This document shows positions 50,688 to 60,000 of a stretch of 64,000 bases of DNA, one piece after another (positions within the stretch are counted from its first letter, which is position 1; the number at the start of each line of letters is the position of its first letter). The position numbers were made by a program, and so were the translations under genes. Where the stretch lies: positions 515,032-579,031 of the forward strand of contig NZ_JBHRXV010000001.1 of assembly GCF_042648405.1 (NCBI RefSeq), written 5' to 3'. The DNA is from Sphingoaurantiacus capsulatus. Its GTDB lineage: Bacteria; Pseudomonadota; Alphaproteobacteria; Sphingomonadales; Sphingomonadaceae. A model generated the notes under the pieces. That model worked only from the letters and a program-made list of their open reading frames with translations. It ran no database searches and had not been told where the DNA came from.

Positions 50688-52760
50688 ATGCGCAAGGCGT
50701 TGATCGCGTTTGGACCGTTGCTCATGCTCGCAAGCGCCGCGCTGGCGCAGGCTGGCAAGCCCGAATGGGGGACGTTCGGTGTCGATCAGGCGTCGATGGA
50801 CCGGTCGGTTCATCCGGGTGACGATCACTGGTCCTACGTCAACGGCAATTGGGCGAAAAATACCGAGATTCCCGGCGACCGCGGTGCGCTTTCGCAGGTT
50901 CAGCGGCTGAACGACGTCTCCGCCGCGCAGGTTCGCGAAATCCTCGAGGAGATGATCGCCAAACGCGCGACCTTGACCGGCGATGACGCGCGGATGGCCG
51001 ATTACTATGCGACCTTGATGGATCAGGCGGCGATCGATGCTGCAGGCGCCGCGCCGCTGCTCGCCGACTTGAAGCCGGTGCGCGATGCCGCCGACCGGTC
51101 GGCGCTCGCGGCGCAGCTTGGCCGGCTGTCGCGCGACTGGCAGGGCACCCCGCCGATCGGGCGCATGCCGCGGTATTTCCCCTCGCCCTTCCCGACGGGC
51201 ATCGGCCAGGACAGCAAGGACCCCGGCGTCTACATGGCGGGCTTCAGTCAGGGCGGCCTCGGCATGCCCAACCGCGACTATTATCTGAACAGCGACGCGG
51301 AAAGCGCGAAGACGCAGGACGCCTATCGCGCGCATGTCGCGAAGATGCTGGTGCTGACCGGCGTTCCCGCCGCCGAAGCCGCCGCACGCGCCGCCGCCGT
51401 CTATGCGTTCGAGCGCGGCATCGCCGAGGCGCAGTGGACGCTCGCCGACAGCCGCGACGCCGACAAGACCTACAATGTCTGGACGCTCGCCGACCTGAAG
51501 GCGAAGGCGCCTGGCTTCGACTGGGCCGCCTATCTCGGCGCGCTCGGCCTCGACAAGCGGCCGAACCTCATCGTCGCGCAGCCGTCGGCGGCGACCGGCA
51601 TCGCCAAGCTGATCGGCGAGACGCCGCTGCCCGTGCTGAAGGACTGGACCGCCGTGCGCCTCGCCAAGGACCGCGCGCTGGCGTTGCCGTCGGCGTTCGC
51701 CAAGGAGGAGTTCGCTTTCTCGGGCGGCGTGCTCGGCGGCGCGACCGAGAGCCCGGCGCGGCAGTCGCAGGCGGTCGAGCTGACCGCCGCGGCGCTGACC
51801 GATGCGGTGTCGAAGCCCTATATCGACCGCCACTTCCCCGCCTCGACCAAGAAGGCGATGGACGAGCTGGTGAAGAACGTCATGGCCGCGATGGACCGTC
51901 GGCTGACCAACCTGTCGTGGATGGCGCCGGAAACGAAGACCAAAGCCCGCGCGAAGCTCGCCGCCTTCAACCCGATGATCGGCTACCCGGAGACGTGGCG
52001 CAGCTATGAGGGGCTGCAGGTCGTGAAGGGCGACGCCTATGGCAACCTCAAGCGCGCCGGACGCTTCGACTATGACCGGCAATTGGCGCGCATCGACGGC
52101 CCCGTCGACCGCAAGGAATGGTGGATGATGCCGATCACCGCCAACGCCTATGCGAGCTTCGAGAACAACGTCATCGTCTTCCCCGCCGGCTACCTCCGCG
52201 CGCCGCACTTCGACCCCAACGCCGACCCGGCGGTGAACTATGGCGCGATCGGCTATGTGATCGGCCACGAGATCAGCCATCACTTCGACGACCAGGGATC
52301 GAAGTTCGATCCGCAGGGCCGCCTCAACCGCTGGTGGACCGATCAGGACCTCGCCCGCTTCAACGAGCGCAAGGCGAAGCTGGTCGCACAGTACGACGCC
52401 TATGAGCCGCTGCCGGGGCTGCACATCCGCGGGCAGCAGACGCTCGGCGAGAATATCGCCGACAACGCCGGCCTCGCCATCGCCTATGATGCCTACCAGC
52501 TGTCGTTGGGGGGCAAGCCGGCGCCGGTGATCGACGGCTTTACCGGCGACCAGCGCTTCTTCATGGGCCGCGCGCAGGTGAACAAGGTGCTATTCCGCGA
52601 GGCCGAGTTGCGCAAGCAGGTGGTGTCGGGCGTCCATTCGCCGAGCAAGTGGCGGACCTGGGCGGTGCGCAACCACGACGCCTGGTACCAGGCGTTCGGC
52701 GTGAAGCCGGAGCACAAGCTGTACCTGCCGCCCGCCGAGCGCGTGAAGATCTGGGAGTGA
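50688..52760 (+). CDS. M13-family metallopeptidase (neprilysin-like), exported
   Basis: 690 residues. A signal peptide spans about 1-20 (ending LAQA). The zinc site is VIGHEISHHFDDQGSKFD, with H527, E528 and H531, and the third ligand lies in ENIADNAGLAIAY. NxxxAFY-like NAYASFENN is the substrate-binding part. This gluzincin is expected to cut small peptides outside the cytoplasm. ATG at 50688 has AAGGGAGGGG upstream; an earlier ATG at 50658 is rejected. The gene follows enoyl-CoA hydratase by about 60 bases, but relatedness is not clear. Confidence 0.93.
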   Translation: MRKALIAFGPLLMLASAALAQAGKPEWGTFGVDQASMDRSVHPGDDHWSYVNGNWAKNTEIPGDRGALSQVQRLNDVSAAQVREILEEMIAKRATLTGDDARMADYYATLMDQAAIDAAGAAPLLADLKPVRDAADRSALAAQLGRLSRDWQGTPPIGRMPRYFPSPFPTGIGQDSKDPGVYMAGFSQGGLGMPNRDYYLNSDAESAKTQDAYRAHVAKMLVLTGVPAAEAAARAAAVYAFERGIAEAQWTLADSRDADKTYNVWTLADLKAKAPGFDWAAYLGALGLDKRPNLIVAQPSAATGIAKLIGETPLPVLKDWTAVRLAKDRALALPSAFAKEEFAFSGGVLGGATESPARQSQAVELTAAALTDAVSKPYIDRHFPASTKKAMDELVKNVMAAMDRRLTNLSWMAPETKTKARAKLAAFNPMIGYPETWRSYEGLQVVKGDAYGNLKRAGRFDYDRQLARIDGPVDRKEWWMMPITANAYASFENNVIVFPAGYLRAPHFDPNADPAVNYGAIGYVIGHEISHHFDDQGSKFDPQGRLNRWWTDQDLARFNERKAKLVAQYDAYEPLPGLHIRGQQTLGENIADNAGLAIAYDAYQLSLGGKPAPVIDGFTGDQRFFMGRAQVNKVLFREAELRKQVVSGVHSPSKWRTWAVRNHDAWYQAFGVKPEHKLYLPPAERVKIWE

Positions 52761-52784
52761 CTGTCCGGTCCTGAACGCTGGCGA

Positions 52785-52814
52785 CCACCGCTGTTCGGAA
52801 ACGGACAGCGGTGG
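52785..52814. terminator. Possible terminator after the M13 gene
   Basis: CCACCGCTGT and ACAGCGGTGG form a 10-bp stem around TCGGAAACGG. There is no T run immediately after it, but GGCTGCATTTGTAGCC follows and could form a second small hairpin. It sits 24 bases after the M13 stop. Confidence 0.55.
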
Positions 52815-52943
52815 GGCTGCATTTGTAGCCTTGTAAAACAGTCGTTTTGATATTTAACAATGACTTATGGCACTTGGCACGGCTCCTGAAAGGGAAGAGG
52901 CGTGGGTGACACCACAGCCTGACCCCCTCGAAGGAAGATCGAA

Positions 52944-53234
52944 ATGACCGCCCCCCTCGCCAAGAATCTGATCTGTACCCTCGGCGCCGCTGCCGTGTCG
53001 CTGACCTTCATGAGCGCCGCTGCCGGCCCGGCGCGTGCCGGCGCCGCCACCGTGTCGGTCGCCGACCTCGACCTGTCGAAGGCGGCCGGCCAAGAGATGC
53101 TGGTCCGCCGCGTGAAGGCGGCTGCCGACGCAGTGTGCGGCGAAGGCCGCTCGGCCCGCGAACAGCGTGACCGCCGCCGCTGCGTGGCCGAGGCGATGGA
53201 CGACGCTTTCATGTTTGCCCCGACCCGCGCGTGA
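52944..53234 (+). CDS. UrcA-family exported small protein
   Basis: 96 residues. A signal peptide spans about 1-32 (MTAPLAKNLICTLGAAAVS.., ending ARAG). The mature part has the UrcA pattern: ATVSVADLDLSKAAGQEML, then RRVKAAADAVCGEGR and a short C-terminal helix with a second Cys (RRRCVAEAMDDAF). Two cysteines suggest a disulfide. The family is common in sphingomonads and has no proven function. ATG at 52944 has AAGGA upstream. It is followed by a 13-bp hairpin. Confidence 0.88.
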   Translation: MTAPLAKNLICTLGAAAVSLTFMSAAAGPARAGAATVSVADLDLSKAAGQEMLVRRVKAAADAVCGEGRSAREQRDRRRCVAEAMDDAFMFAPTRA

Positions 53235-53392
53235 TCGTGACGCGCGTGCCCTCCGCCGGGCCATCCCCCTCCCGGCCCGGCGGAGGCTCCCATCCGGTGG
53301 ATGAGGAGACCGTGCAATCGCTGCAACGCGCCTTGACGAAGGCGCGGGAAGCGACGGCGGCGCCAAAGCGCAAGCCGACGGGTATCCTCTAG
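53231..53392 (+). CDS. Possible small ORF overlapping the urcA stop
   Basis: A GTG overlapping the UrcA stop (GTGA) opens 53 codons to TAG at 53390. The C-terminal half, VDEETVQSLQRALTKAREAT, looks like a charged helix and ends KRKPTGIL. The N-terminal half crosses a 13-bp hairpin, so the real start may be an internal GTG at about 53312. Coding is not established; I recognise no family. Confidence 0.25.
   Translation: MIVTRVPSAGPSPSRPGGGSHPVDEETVQSLQRALTKAREATAAPKRKPTGIL
53250..53286. terminator. 13-bp perfect hairpin downstream of urcA
   Basis: CCTCCGCCGGGCC and GGCCCGGCGGAGG pair exactly around an 11-base C-rich loop. No T run follows, so it may be a transcript-stabilising or rho-type end rather than a classical terminator. 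It lies 16 bases after the UrcA stop. Confidence 0.6.
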
Positions 53393-53449
53393 ACTCCCCT
53401 TGCCGCGCCGCCCGCTTGCGGGAATGATCCGGTCTTGAGGGAGACTGGC

Positions 53450-54565
53450 ATGGCGACGGAAATTTCACGGCGGCTGCTGTTGGGCGCCGCATCGGCCGGA
53501 ACCGCGCTGGTGGTTGCCGGTCGCAGTCATGCGCAGGCGACGCCGCCGCGCCCGCTGTTCGGCCCCGCCGCGGGCGTCGCCCAGCTTTCCCGCAACGAGA
53601 ATCCCTACGGCCCCAGCCCCGCCGCCATCGAGGCGATGGCGCGTGCCGCGTCGCAGGGCTGCTATTACCCGGATGCCGGCATCGACCGGCTGACCGCGAT
53701 GATCGCCGAGCGCAACGGCGTCGGCGCGAAGCAGGTGGTGATCGGCGCCGGCTCGACCGAGCTGCTATCCTCGCTGGCGCTGGCGTGGATGAGCAAGGGC
53801 GCGATCCTCTGCCCCGACCTGTTCTGGGATACCACCGTCGCCTACGCCGCGAAGAAGGGCGCCAAGGTCAAGCGCGTGCCGATGAAGGCGGACATGAGCG
53901 TCGACCTCGACGCGCTGGCGGCTGCGATCACGCCCGACGTGGGGATGATCCACCTGTGCAACCCCAACAACCCGACCGGCATCCTGATCGACAGCGACGC
54001 GCTGCGCGCCTTCCTCAGGAAAGTGCCGTCGCATGTGCCGGTGCTGATCGACGAGGCCTATAACGAGCTGACGGCGCGTCCCGACTCGACCTCGGTGGTC
54101 GGCTCGATCAAGGCGCATCCGAATGTTGTGGTGGCGCGCACCTTCTCGAAGATCCACGGGCTTGCGGGCCTGCGCATCGGCTATGTCATCGCGTCGGAGG
54201 AGAACGCCGCGACGATCGATTCCTATGTGATGAGCATGGGCGGAACGACGGCGGGCATCGCCGCCGCCATCGCTACCTATGACGACCAGCCGTTCCTCAA
54301 CTTTTCGAAGGCTCGCATCGTCGAGGCGCGCGGCATGATCTACGACGCGGTCAGGAAAGCCGGCCTCACCGCGCTGCCGGCCGAGACCAATTTCGTGTTC
54401 GTGAAGGTGCCCGATGCCGACGCGATGAAGAAAGCGCTCGCCGAACGGCAGATCGTGGTGCGCGGGGCCTATGGGCCGTGGAAGCAATGGTCGCGTGTCT
54501 CGACCGGCAAGATCGAGGACGTGAAGCGATATTGCGAGGCGCTGCCGCAGGTGGTTGGCGCCTGA
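53450..54565 (+). CDS. Tat-exported HisC-like PLP aminotransferase
   Basis: 371 residues. The N-terminus MATEISRRLLLGAASAGTAL has twin arginines, a hydrophobic core and a likely cleavage near SHAQA. The mature part is a fold-type I aminotransferase of the histidinol-phosphate/aromatic group: LSRNENPYGPSP, GAGSTELLSS, HLCNPNNPTG, LIDEAYNEL, and TFSKIHGLAGLRIGY with the PLP lysine. PLP enzymes are usually cytoplasmic, so the export signal is the odd point: it implies folding with cofactor before transport. The next gene is a BenE-like transporter 25 bases away, on the same strand. The substrate is unknown. Confidence 0.88.
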   Translation: MATEISRRLLLGAASAGTALVVAGRSHAQATPPRPLFGPAAGVAQLSRNENPYGPSPAAIEAMARAASQGCYYPDAGIDRLTAMIAERNGVGAKQVVIGAGSTELLSSLALAWMSKGAILCPDLFWDTTVAYAAKKGAKVKRVPMKADMSVDLDALAAAITPDVGMIHLCNPNNPTGILIDSDALRAFLRKVPSHVPVLIDEAYNELTARPDSTSVVGSIKAHPNVVVARTFSKIHGLAGLRIGYVIASEENAATIDSYVMSMGGTTAGIAAAIATYDDQPFLNFSKARIVEARGMIYDAVRKAGLTALPAETNFVFVKVPDADAMKKALAERQIVVRGAYGPWKQWSRVSTGKIEDVKRYCEALPQVVGA

Positions 54566-54590
54566 CGCCCGCACTGGCAGAAGCGGGACG

Positions 54591-55745
54591 ATGATCGCCC
54601 GCCTGCCGCCCATCCCCGCCTGGTCCGCCGCGCTGATCGCGACGCTCGTCGGTTTCGGCGGCACCATCGCGCTGGTGGTGCAGGCGATGCGCCATCTCGG
54701 CGCCTCGACCGATCAGACGGCATCGGCGGTGACCGCGCTCTGCCTCGGCATCGCGGTCGGCGGCGCGGCGCTTTCCTTCCGGCTGCGCATTCCGGTCGTG
54801 CTCGCGTGGTCGACGCCCGGCGCGGCTCTGCTCGCCGCCGCACCCGCCGGCCTGTCATGGCCGGTGGCAGTCGGCGCCTTCCTCTCGGCAGCGGCGATGA
54901 TGGTGGCGGCAGGGGCGATCCCGGCGTTCGCGCGCGCGGCCGAGCGCATTCCGACCGGCATCGCCGCCGCGATGCTCGCGGGTGTGCTGCTGCCCTTCTG
55001 CCTGCAGCTCTTCCGCCTTGCCGCCGTCGATCCGCTGCTGGTCGGGCTGCTGCTCGCCGTGTTCATCGTCGCGCGCCGGCGGCTGCCGCTCTACGCGATG
55101 CTGCTGGCGCTCGCCGCCGGCATGGCGCTGACCTTGCTGCGCGGCGATATCAGCGCGCTGCCGCCGGGCGATACGCTCGGCAGCCTCTCGGCCATCGTTC
55201 CCGCATTCGACGTTCGCGTGATCCTCAGCCTCGGCCTACCGCTGTTCCTCGTCACGCTGGTCTCGCAGAACCTCCCCGGGCTCGCGGTGCTGCGCAGCGC
55301 CGGCTACGAACCGCCCGCCCGGCCGCTGGTGCTGGGCAGCGGACTGGCATGGCTCGTGACCGCGCCGTTTGGCGCGCACGGCGTCAATCTCGCCGCGATC
55401 ACCGCCGCCATCTGCACCAACGCGGAGGCGCATCCCGACCGCGACAAACGCTGGACGGTCGGCGTCATCTACGCGGGCTTCTATCTGCTGCTCGCGCTGA
55501 TCGCGCCGATGGCGGTGCGGCTGTTCCTCGCGCTGCCGACCAACGTCATCGCTGCGCTCACCGGCCTCGCGCTGATCCCCGCGCTGCTCGGCGCGGTCGA
55601 GACGATGCTCGGCGACGAGACGACGCGCGAGCCGGCGATCCTCACCTTCCTCGCCGCCGGGTCGGGGCTCACGCTGTTCGGCCTCGGCTCGGCCTTCTGG
55701 GGGCTCGCCGTCGGCTTTGTCGCGCTGGCGATCCTCCGCCGCTAG
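54591..55745 (+). CDS. BenE-family (benzoate/H+ symporter-like) transporter
   Basis: 384 residues with about ten to twelve hydrophobic segments, matching BenE: VQAMRHLGASTDQTASAVTALCLGIA.., LAWSTPGAALLA near 74, RIPTGIAAAMLAGVLLPF, and FGAHGVNLAAITAAICT, the diagnostic loop, near 265-281. BenE imports aromatic acids such as benzoate, though related proteins carry other compounds. ATG at 54591 starts the first helix region. It follows the exported aminotransferase by 25 bases. Its stop overlaps the convergent acyl-CoA dehydrogenase stop by CTAG. Confidence 0.88.
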   Translation: MIARLPPIPAWSAALIATLVGFGGTIALVVQAMRHLGASTDQTASAVTALCLGIAVGGAALSFRLRIPVVLAWSTPGAALLAAAPAGLSWPVAVGAFLSAAAMMVAAGAIPAFARAAERIPTGIAAAMLAGVLLPFCLQLFRLAAVDPLLVGLLLAVFIVARRRLPLYAMLLALAAGMALTLLRGDISALPPGDTLGSLSAIVPAFDVRVILSLGLPLFLVTLVSQNLPGLAVLRSAGYEPPARPLVLGSGLAWLVTAPFGAHGVNLAAITAAICTNAEAHPDRDKRWTVGVIYAGFYLLLALIAPMAVRLFLALPTNVIAALTGLALIPALLGAVETMLGDETTREPAILTFLAAGSGLTLFGLGSAFWGLAVGFVALAILRR

Positions 55746-56896
55746 AAGCTCTTCGGCAGCCCCAGCACGTGTGTCGCGACATGGCTGAGGATCAGGTTGG
55801 TCGAGATCGGCGCCACCTGATACAGCCGCGTCTCGCGGAACTTGCGCTCCACGTCATATTCCTCGGCAAAGCCGAAGCCGCCGTGCGTCTGGATGCACAT
55901 GTCGGCGGCGTACCATGAGGCTTCGGAGGCGAGCAGCTTCGACATGTTCGCCTCGCTGCCGCAGGGCTCGCCGGCGTCGAACATCGCCGCCGCCTTGTCG
56001 ACCACCGCGGCGGCGGCCGTTGCCTGCACATGCGCGCGGGCGATCGGGAACTGGATGCCCTGGTTCTCGCCAATCGCGCGGCCGAACACCGAGCGTTCCT
56101 TGGCATAGGCCGACGCGCGGTCGATGAAGAAGCGCGCGTCGCCGATGCATTCGCTGGCGATGAGGATGCGCTCGGCGTTCATCCCGTCGAGGATGTAGCG
56201 GAAGCCCTTGCCCTCCTCGCCGATGAGGTTCTCCACGGGCACGCGCAGATCGTCGAAGAACAGCTCGGTCGTCGCATGGTTGAGCATGGTGCGGATCGGC
56301 CGGATGGTGAGGCCGTTGCCGACCGCCGCGCGCATGTCGACGAGCAGCACGCTCATGCCGTCCGATGGCTTTGCCACCTCGTCGCGCGGGGTGGTGCGGA
56401 CGAGCAGCACCATCAGGTCCGAATGCTCGGCGCGGCTGATCCAGATCTTCTGGCCGGAGACGACATAGTGATCGCCGTCGCGCCGGGCGAAGGTGCGGAT
56501 GCGGGTGGTGTCGGTACCGCTGGTCGGCTCGGTCACGCCGAACGCCTGCAGGCGCAGTTCGCCGGAGGCGATGGCGGGCAGGTAGCGCGCCTTCTGCGCC
56601 GCTGATCCGTGCCGCAGCAAGGTGCCCATCGTGTACATCTGGGCATGCGCAGCACCCCCGTTGCAGCCCGATCGATGCACCTCCTCGAGGATGGCGATGC
56701 CGGCGCCCAAGCCCAGGCCGGAGCCGCCATACTCCTCGGGGATCAGCACCGACAGAAAGCCCTCGCGGGTGAGCGTCTGGACGAAGTCGGTCGGGTAGGC
56801 GCGCTCGCGGTCGAGCGCCCGCCAGTATTCGCCGGGAAAGGCGGCGCACAGGCGGCGGACGGACTCGCGGATATCGGGATAGCTGGGTTCGGTCAT
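55742..56896 (-). CDS. Acyl-CoA dehydrogenase
   Basis: 384 residues of the acyl-CoA dehydrogenase fold: EYGGSGLGLGAGIAILEEVH, TEPTSGTDTTRIRTFARR, and SGQKIWISRAEHSDL. The C-terminal region reads ETRLYQVAPISTNLI, so the usual YEGT glutamate is replaced by Gln in a variant typical of one subclass; the glutamate in NAERILIASECIG aligns by eye with the isovaleryl-type base. The C-terminus HVLGLPKSF fits the subclass. ATG at 56896 is used instead of the GTG before it. It is convergent with the transporter and could oxidise short acyl-CoAs from an imported acid. Confidence 0.9.
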   Translation of the reverse strand: MTEPSYPDIRESVRRLCAAFPGEYWRALDRERAYPTDFVQTLTREGFLSVLIPEEYGGSGLGLGAGIAILEEVHRSGCNGGAAHAQMYTMGTLLRHGSAAQKARYLPAIASGELRLQAFGVTEPTSGTDTTRIRTFARRDGDHYVVSGQKIWISRAEHSDLMVLLVRTTPRDEVAKPSDGMSVLLVDMRAAVGNGLTIRPIRTMLNHATTELFFDDLRVPVENLIGEEGKGFRYILDGMNAERILIASECIGDARFFIDRASAYAKERSVFGRAIGENQGIQFPIARAHVQATAAAAVVDKAAAMFDAGEPCGSEANMSKLLASEASWYAADMCIQTHGGFGFAEEYDVERKFRETRLYQVAPISTNLILSHVATHVLGLPKSF

Positions 56897-56960
56897 CACC
56901 GGGCGAAGCTAGGCGCTCCCCGCCGCCGCGTCCAAGCCCTCGTAAACATCAGCCCTAACG

Positions 56961-56987
56961 AAAAGAGGCGGGCCGAAGCCCGCCTCT
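56961..56987 (-). terminator. Rho-independent terminator of the TonB receptor gene
   Basis: On the minus strand, AGAGGCGGGC and GCCCGCCTCT form a 10-bp stem around a TTCG loop and are followed by TTTT. It sits 22 bases after the stop of the minus-strand receptor gene. Confidence 0.85.
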
Positions 56988-57009
56988 CTCTGCTCGAAAG
57001 CCCGAAGGC

Positions 57010-60000
57010 TTAGAAGCGAACGCGGGCGCTCACCGCGAACTTGCGGCCGAGCGCGTCGTAGGTCGACGGATAGGTGTTGCCGCTGTTAAAGGCGGTCACG
57101 CCGACCGTCGCGCCGACGAGCGGCGGCGCCTTGTCGAACAGGTTCTCGACCGAGAAGGTCAGGCTGATGTTCTCGGTAACGCCGAACCGGGTCGACAGGT
57201 CGAAGTAATGGTAGGCCGAGATGCTGGCGAAGTCCTCGTCGACCACGCACGGGCCGGCGAGCTGCGCGGCCGCGGTCGCGCCGCAGGTCGTCGGATCGCC
57301 CGCCGCCGCCGCAACGTCGTCGGCGAACTGCGCCGCCTCGAACGTCACCGCGTCCATGTACCGCCACAGCAGCGACACATCGACATCGCCGAAGCTCAGC
57401 GTGGTGCGCTGCGAGAACTGGTACTTCGGCTGGATCGAGGCGCAGCTCGGCGAATAATAGCCGACGCATTCGCGGTCGATCGCCGTCGGCGTCGCCTTGA
57501 ACTTCGAGTCCTTGTTGTAGGTGCCGACGAACCCGAGCGCGAGGTTGGCGAAGCCGAGATCGCGCGAGTAGTTCGCCGTCAGGTCGATACCGCGGTTGGT
57601 CAAGGTGCCGAGGTTTGAGCTGGGCTGGAACAGGCCGGTGGTCGTCGCCGGGTTGCCGTTCAAATTACCCGTATTCGGATCGCGGCCGATCGCGGTGCAG
57701 GCGGCGGTCAGCGACGCGCCAGCGGGCGGCGCCGTCGGGGTAGCGCCGAAGCAGGCGGTGATGACGTCGCCGGTGGTCGGGAACGACACCGCGTCGTTCA
57801 CCTTGATGTCGAACCAGTCGATGGCCAGGCTGAGGCCCGGCACGGACTCCGGCTGGAACACGAAGCCGACGGTATAGGTGTCGGCCTTCTCGGGACGGAG
57901 GCCGAGGTTACCGCCCGCCGTTGTGTTGGCCTGGCCCGCGGTCGGCGCCTGGATCGAGCCGATGACGAACGCCGGCGCGCCCTGCGCCAGGCAGATGTTG
58001 CGAAGCTCGGTATTGTTGAGCGGCGCGGTACCCTGGCACGGATCGGTGTTGAGCGCGGTCAGGCCGACGGCCTCCGGCGAGAACAGCTCGCCGATGTTCG
58101 GGGCGCGAACCGCCCGCGAATATTGCCCGCGGATCTTCAGGCCGGCACCCGGTTCCCACTGCAGGCCGACCTTGTAGGTGGTCGCATCGTAGTTGGGGTT
58201 GCCCGGCGCCTGCACTTCATACTTGGAGTAGCGGACGCCGGCCTCGACGCTGAGGCTTTCGAAGAAGGGCTTGTCCTCAACGAGCGGCGCGATGAGCTCG
58301 GCGAAGACTTCCTTCACATTGTAGCCGCCGTCGACGTTCGGCGCTGCGCCACCGGCGCCGCCGAGTTCGCCCGGCTGCTGCGACAGCGAATCCGCCTTCT
58401 GCAGCGCGGTGTAGTGGCGATATTCGGCACCGACCGCGAAGCCGACGCCGTCTTCCGACCAGGGCGAGGTGAAGCCGAGGTCACCCGAGACGGTGCCGCG
58501 AACCTGCGAGAGCGAGGTGCGGTTGGTGGTGGTCGCTTCCGCCGTCTGGAACGCGATCGCGGCCGGGGTCAGTGAGCCCTCCGGGCCGAAATAGTTGGCC
58601 GGAACGCAGCCGTTGGCGGTGTTCAGGCAGGCGGTGGTGCTGGTGGCCAGCAGCGCCTGGCGCGCGCGCGATGTCAGGATGTAGCCCTGCAGCGTCTGGA
58701 TATTCTCGCTCTCGCCGTATGCGCCGTTGAAATCGTAGCTGAGCGAGTCCGAGAAATCGCCGCGCACGCCGACCATGTAGTCGAAGATCGTGGTGCGATA
58801 GTCGGAGATGCGCGGGCCGGCCTCGGTGGTGCGGCGGCTGAGATTGGTGGTGAAGGTGCGATAGGCCGGGTCGGCGGGATTGGTCGCCAGCGCCGCCGCG
58901 GCGCACTCCGCCGGGGTGATCGTCTGGATGCCGGCGGTGTTCAGGTTGCCGACGGTGCCGGCGTTGCCACCCGAACCGTTCGCGCCGCCGTGCTGGAAGT
59001 CGTTGTTCGCGCAGAACTGCGCGCGCAACGCCGCCGACATGAAGGGGTTGGAGACGGGGATCGTCACCGAGGTGGCGAAAACGCCAGACGGCGCGACGAT
59101 GGTCTGCACGGTGTTCTTCGAAAACAGGCCGCGCGTGTAGATTTCAACGCCGTCGGTGATCTCGTAATTCGCCTGGCCGAACATGTTGAAGCGTTCGAAC
59201 GGCGTCTGGAAGATGTTGTACGGGTTGAAGTTGAACGGCGCGTAGACGCCCGGCACCGTCTGCGGACGGACAGCGCCGCCGAGCGCGGGATCGACCTGGC
59301 GGTTGCCGGTGAGCAGGCCCGGCGCCGGCGTCGCCGCCGGAATGCCCGCGCGGGCGAAGGAGAAGGACGAGGGAACGGCCGTGCCCGAACCGCCGCCGAC
59401 CGCGCCGGTGTAGCTATCGACGTTCAGGAACGAGATATCGCGCGCGCCCTGATAGATGGCGTCGGTTTCCTGATAGCCGACCGAGAACACCGCGTTGCCG
59501 CGACCGTCGTCGAAGTTCGCGCCGATCGTCAGGTCGGCGCGGAAGCGGTTGCCGTCACCTTCCTCGGTGATCTGCTCCGAAAGGTTGACCTCGGCGCCGG
59601 CGAAATCCTTGCGCGTGATGAAGTTCACAACGCCCGACACGGCGTCGGCGCCGTAGGTCGTGGACGCACCACCAGTCAGCACTTCGGTGCGCTGGATCAG
59701 CGCCAGCGGGATGTTGTTCAAGTCGACGCGTCCAACGAAGTTCGACGGCGCGATGCGCTGACCGTCGAGCAGCACGATGTTGCGGTTCGACCCCATGTTG
59801 CGAAGGTTCACATAGGAAGCGCCGCCGTTGCCGTTGTTGACGGCCGAACCGATCGATGGGGTCGCACCCGGCAGCTCGCGCAGCAGCTCTTCGGCGACGT
59901 TCGCCTGCTGAAGCTCGATCTCGTCCTGGCCGATCACCGACACCGGGCTCGATGCCTCGAGGTTCGGGTTACGAATCAGCGAGCCGGTGACGACGATCTC

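Noticed and set aside
49476..52424. A 982-codon minus-strand open frame over the CoA-transferase, hydratase and M13 genes
   Set aside because: It covers three recognised genes on the other strand and has no motif.
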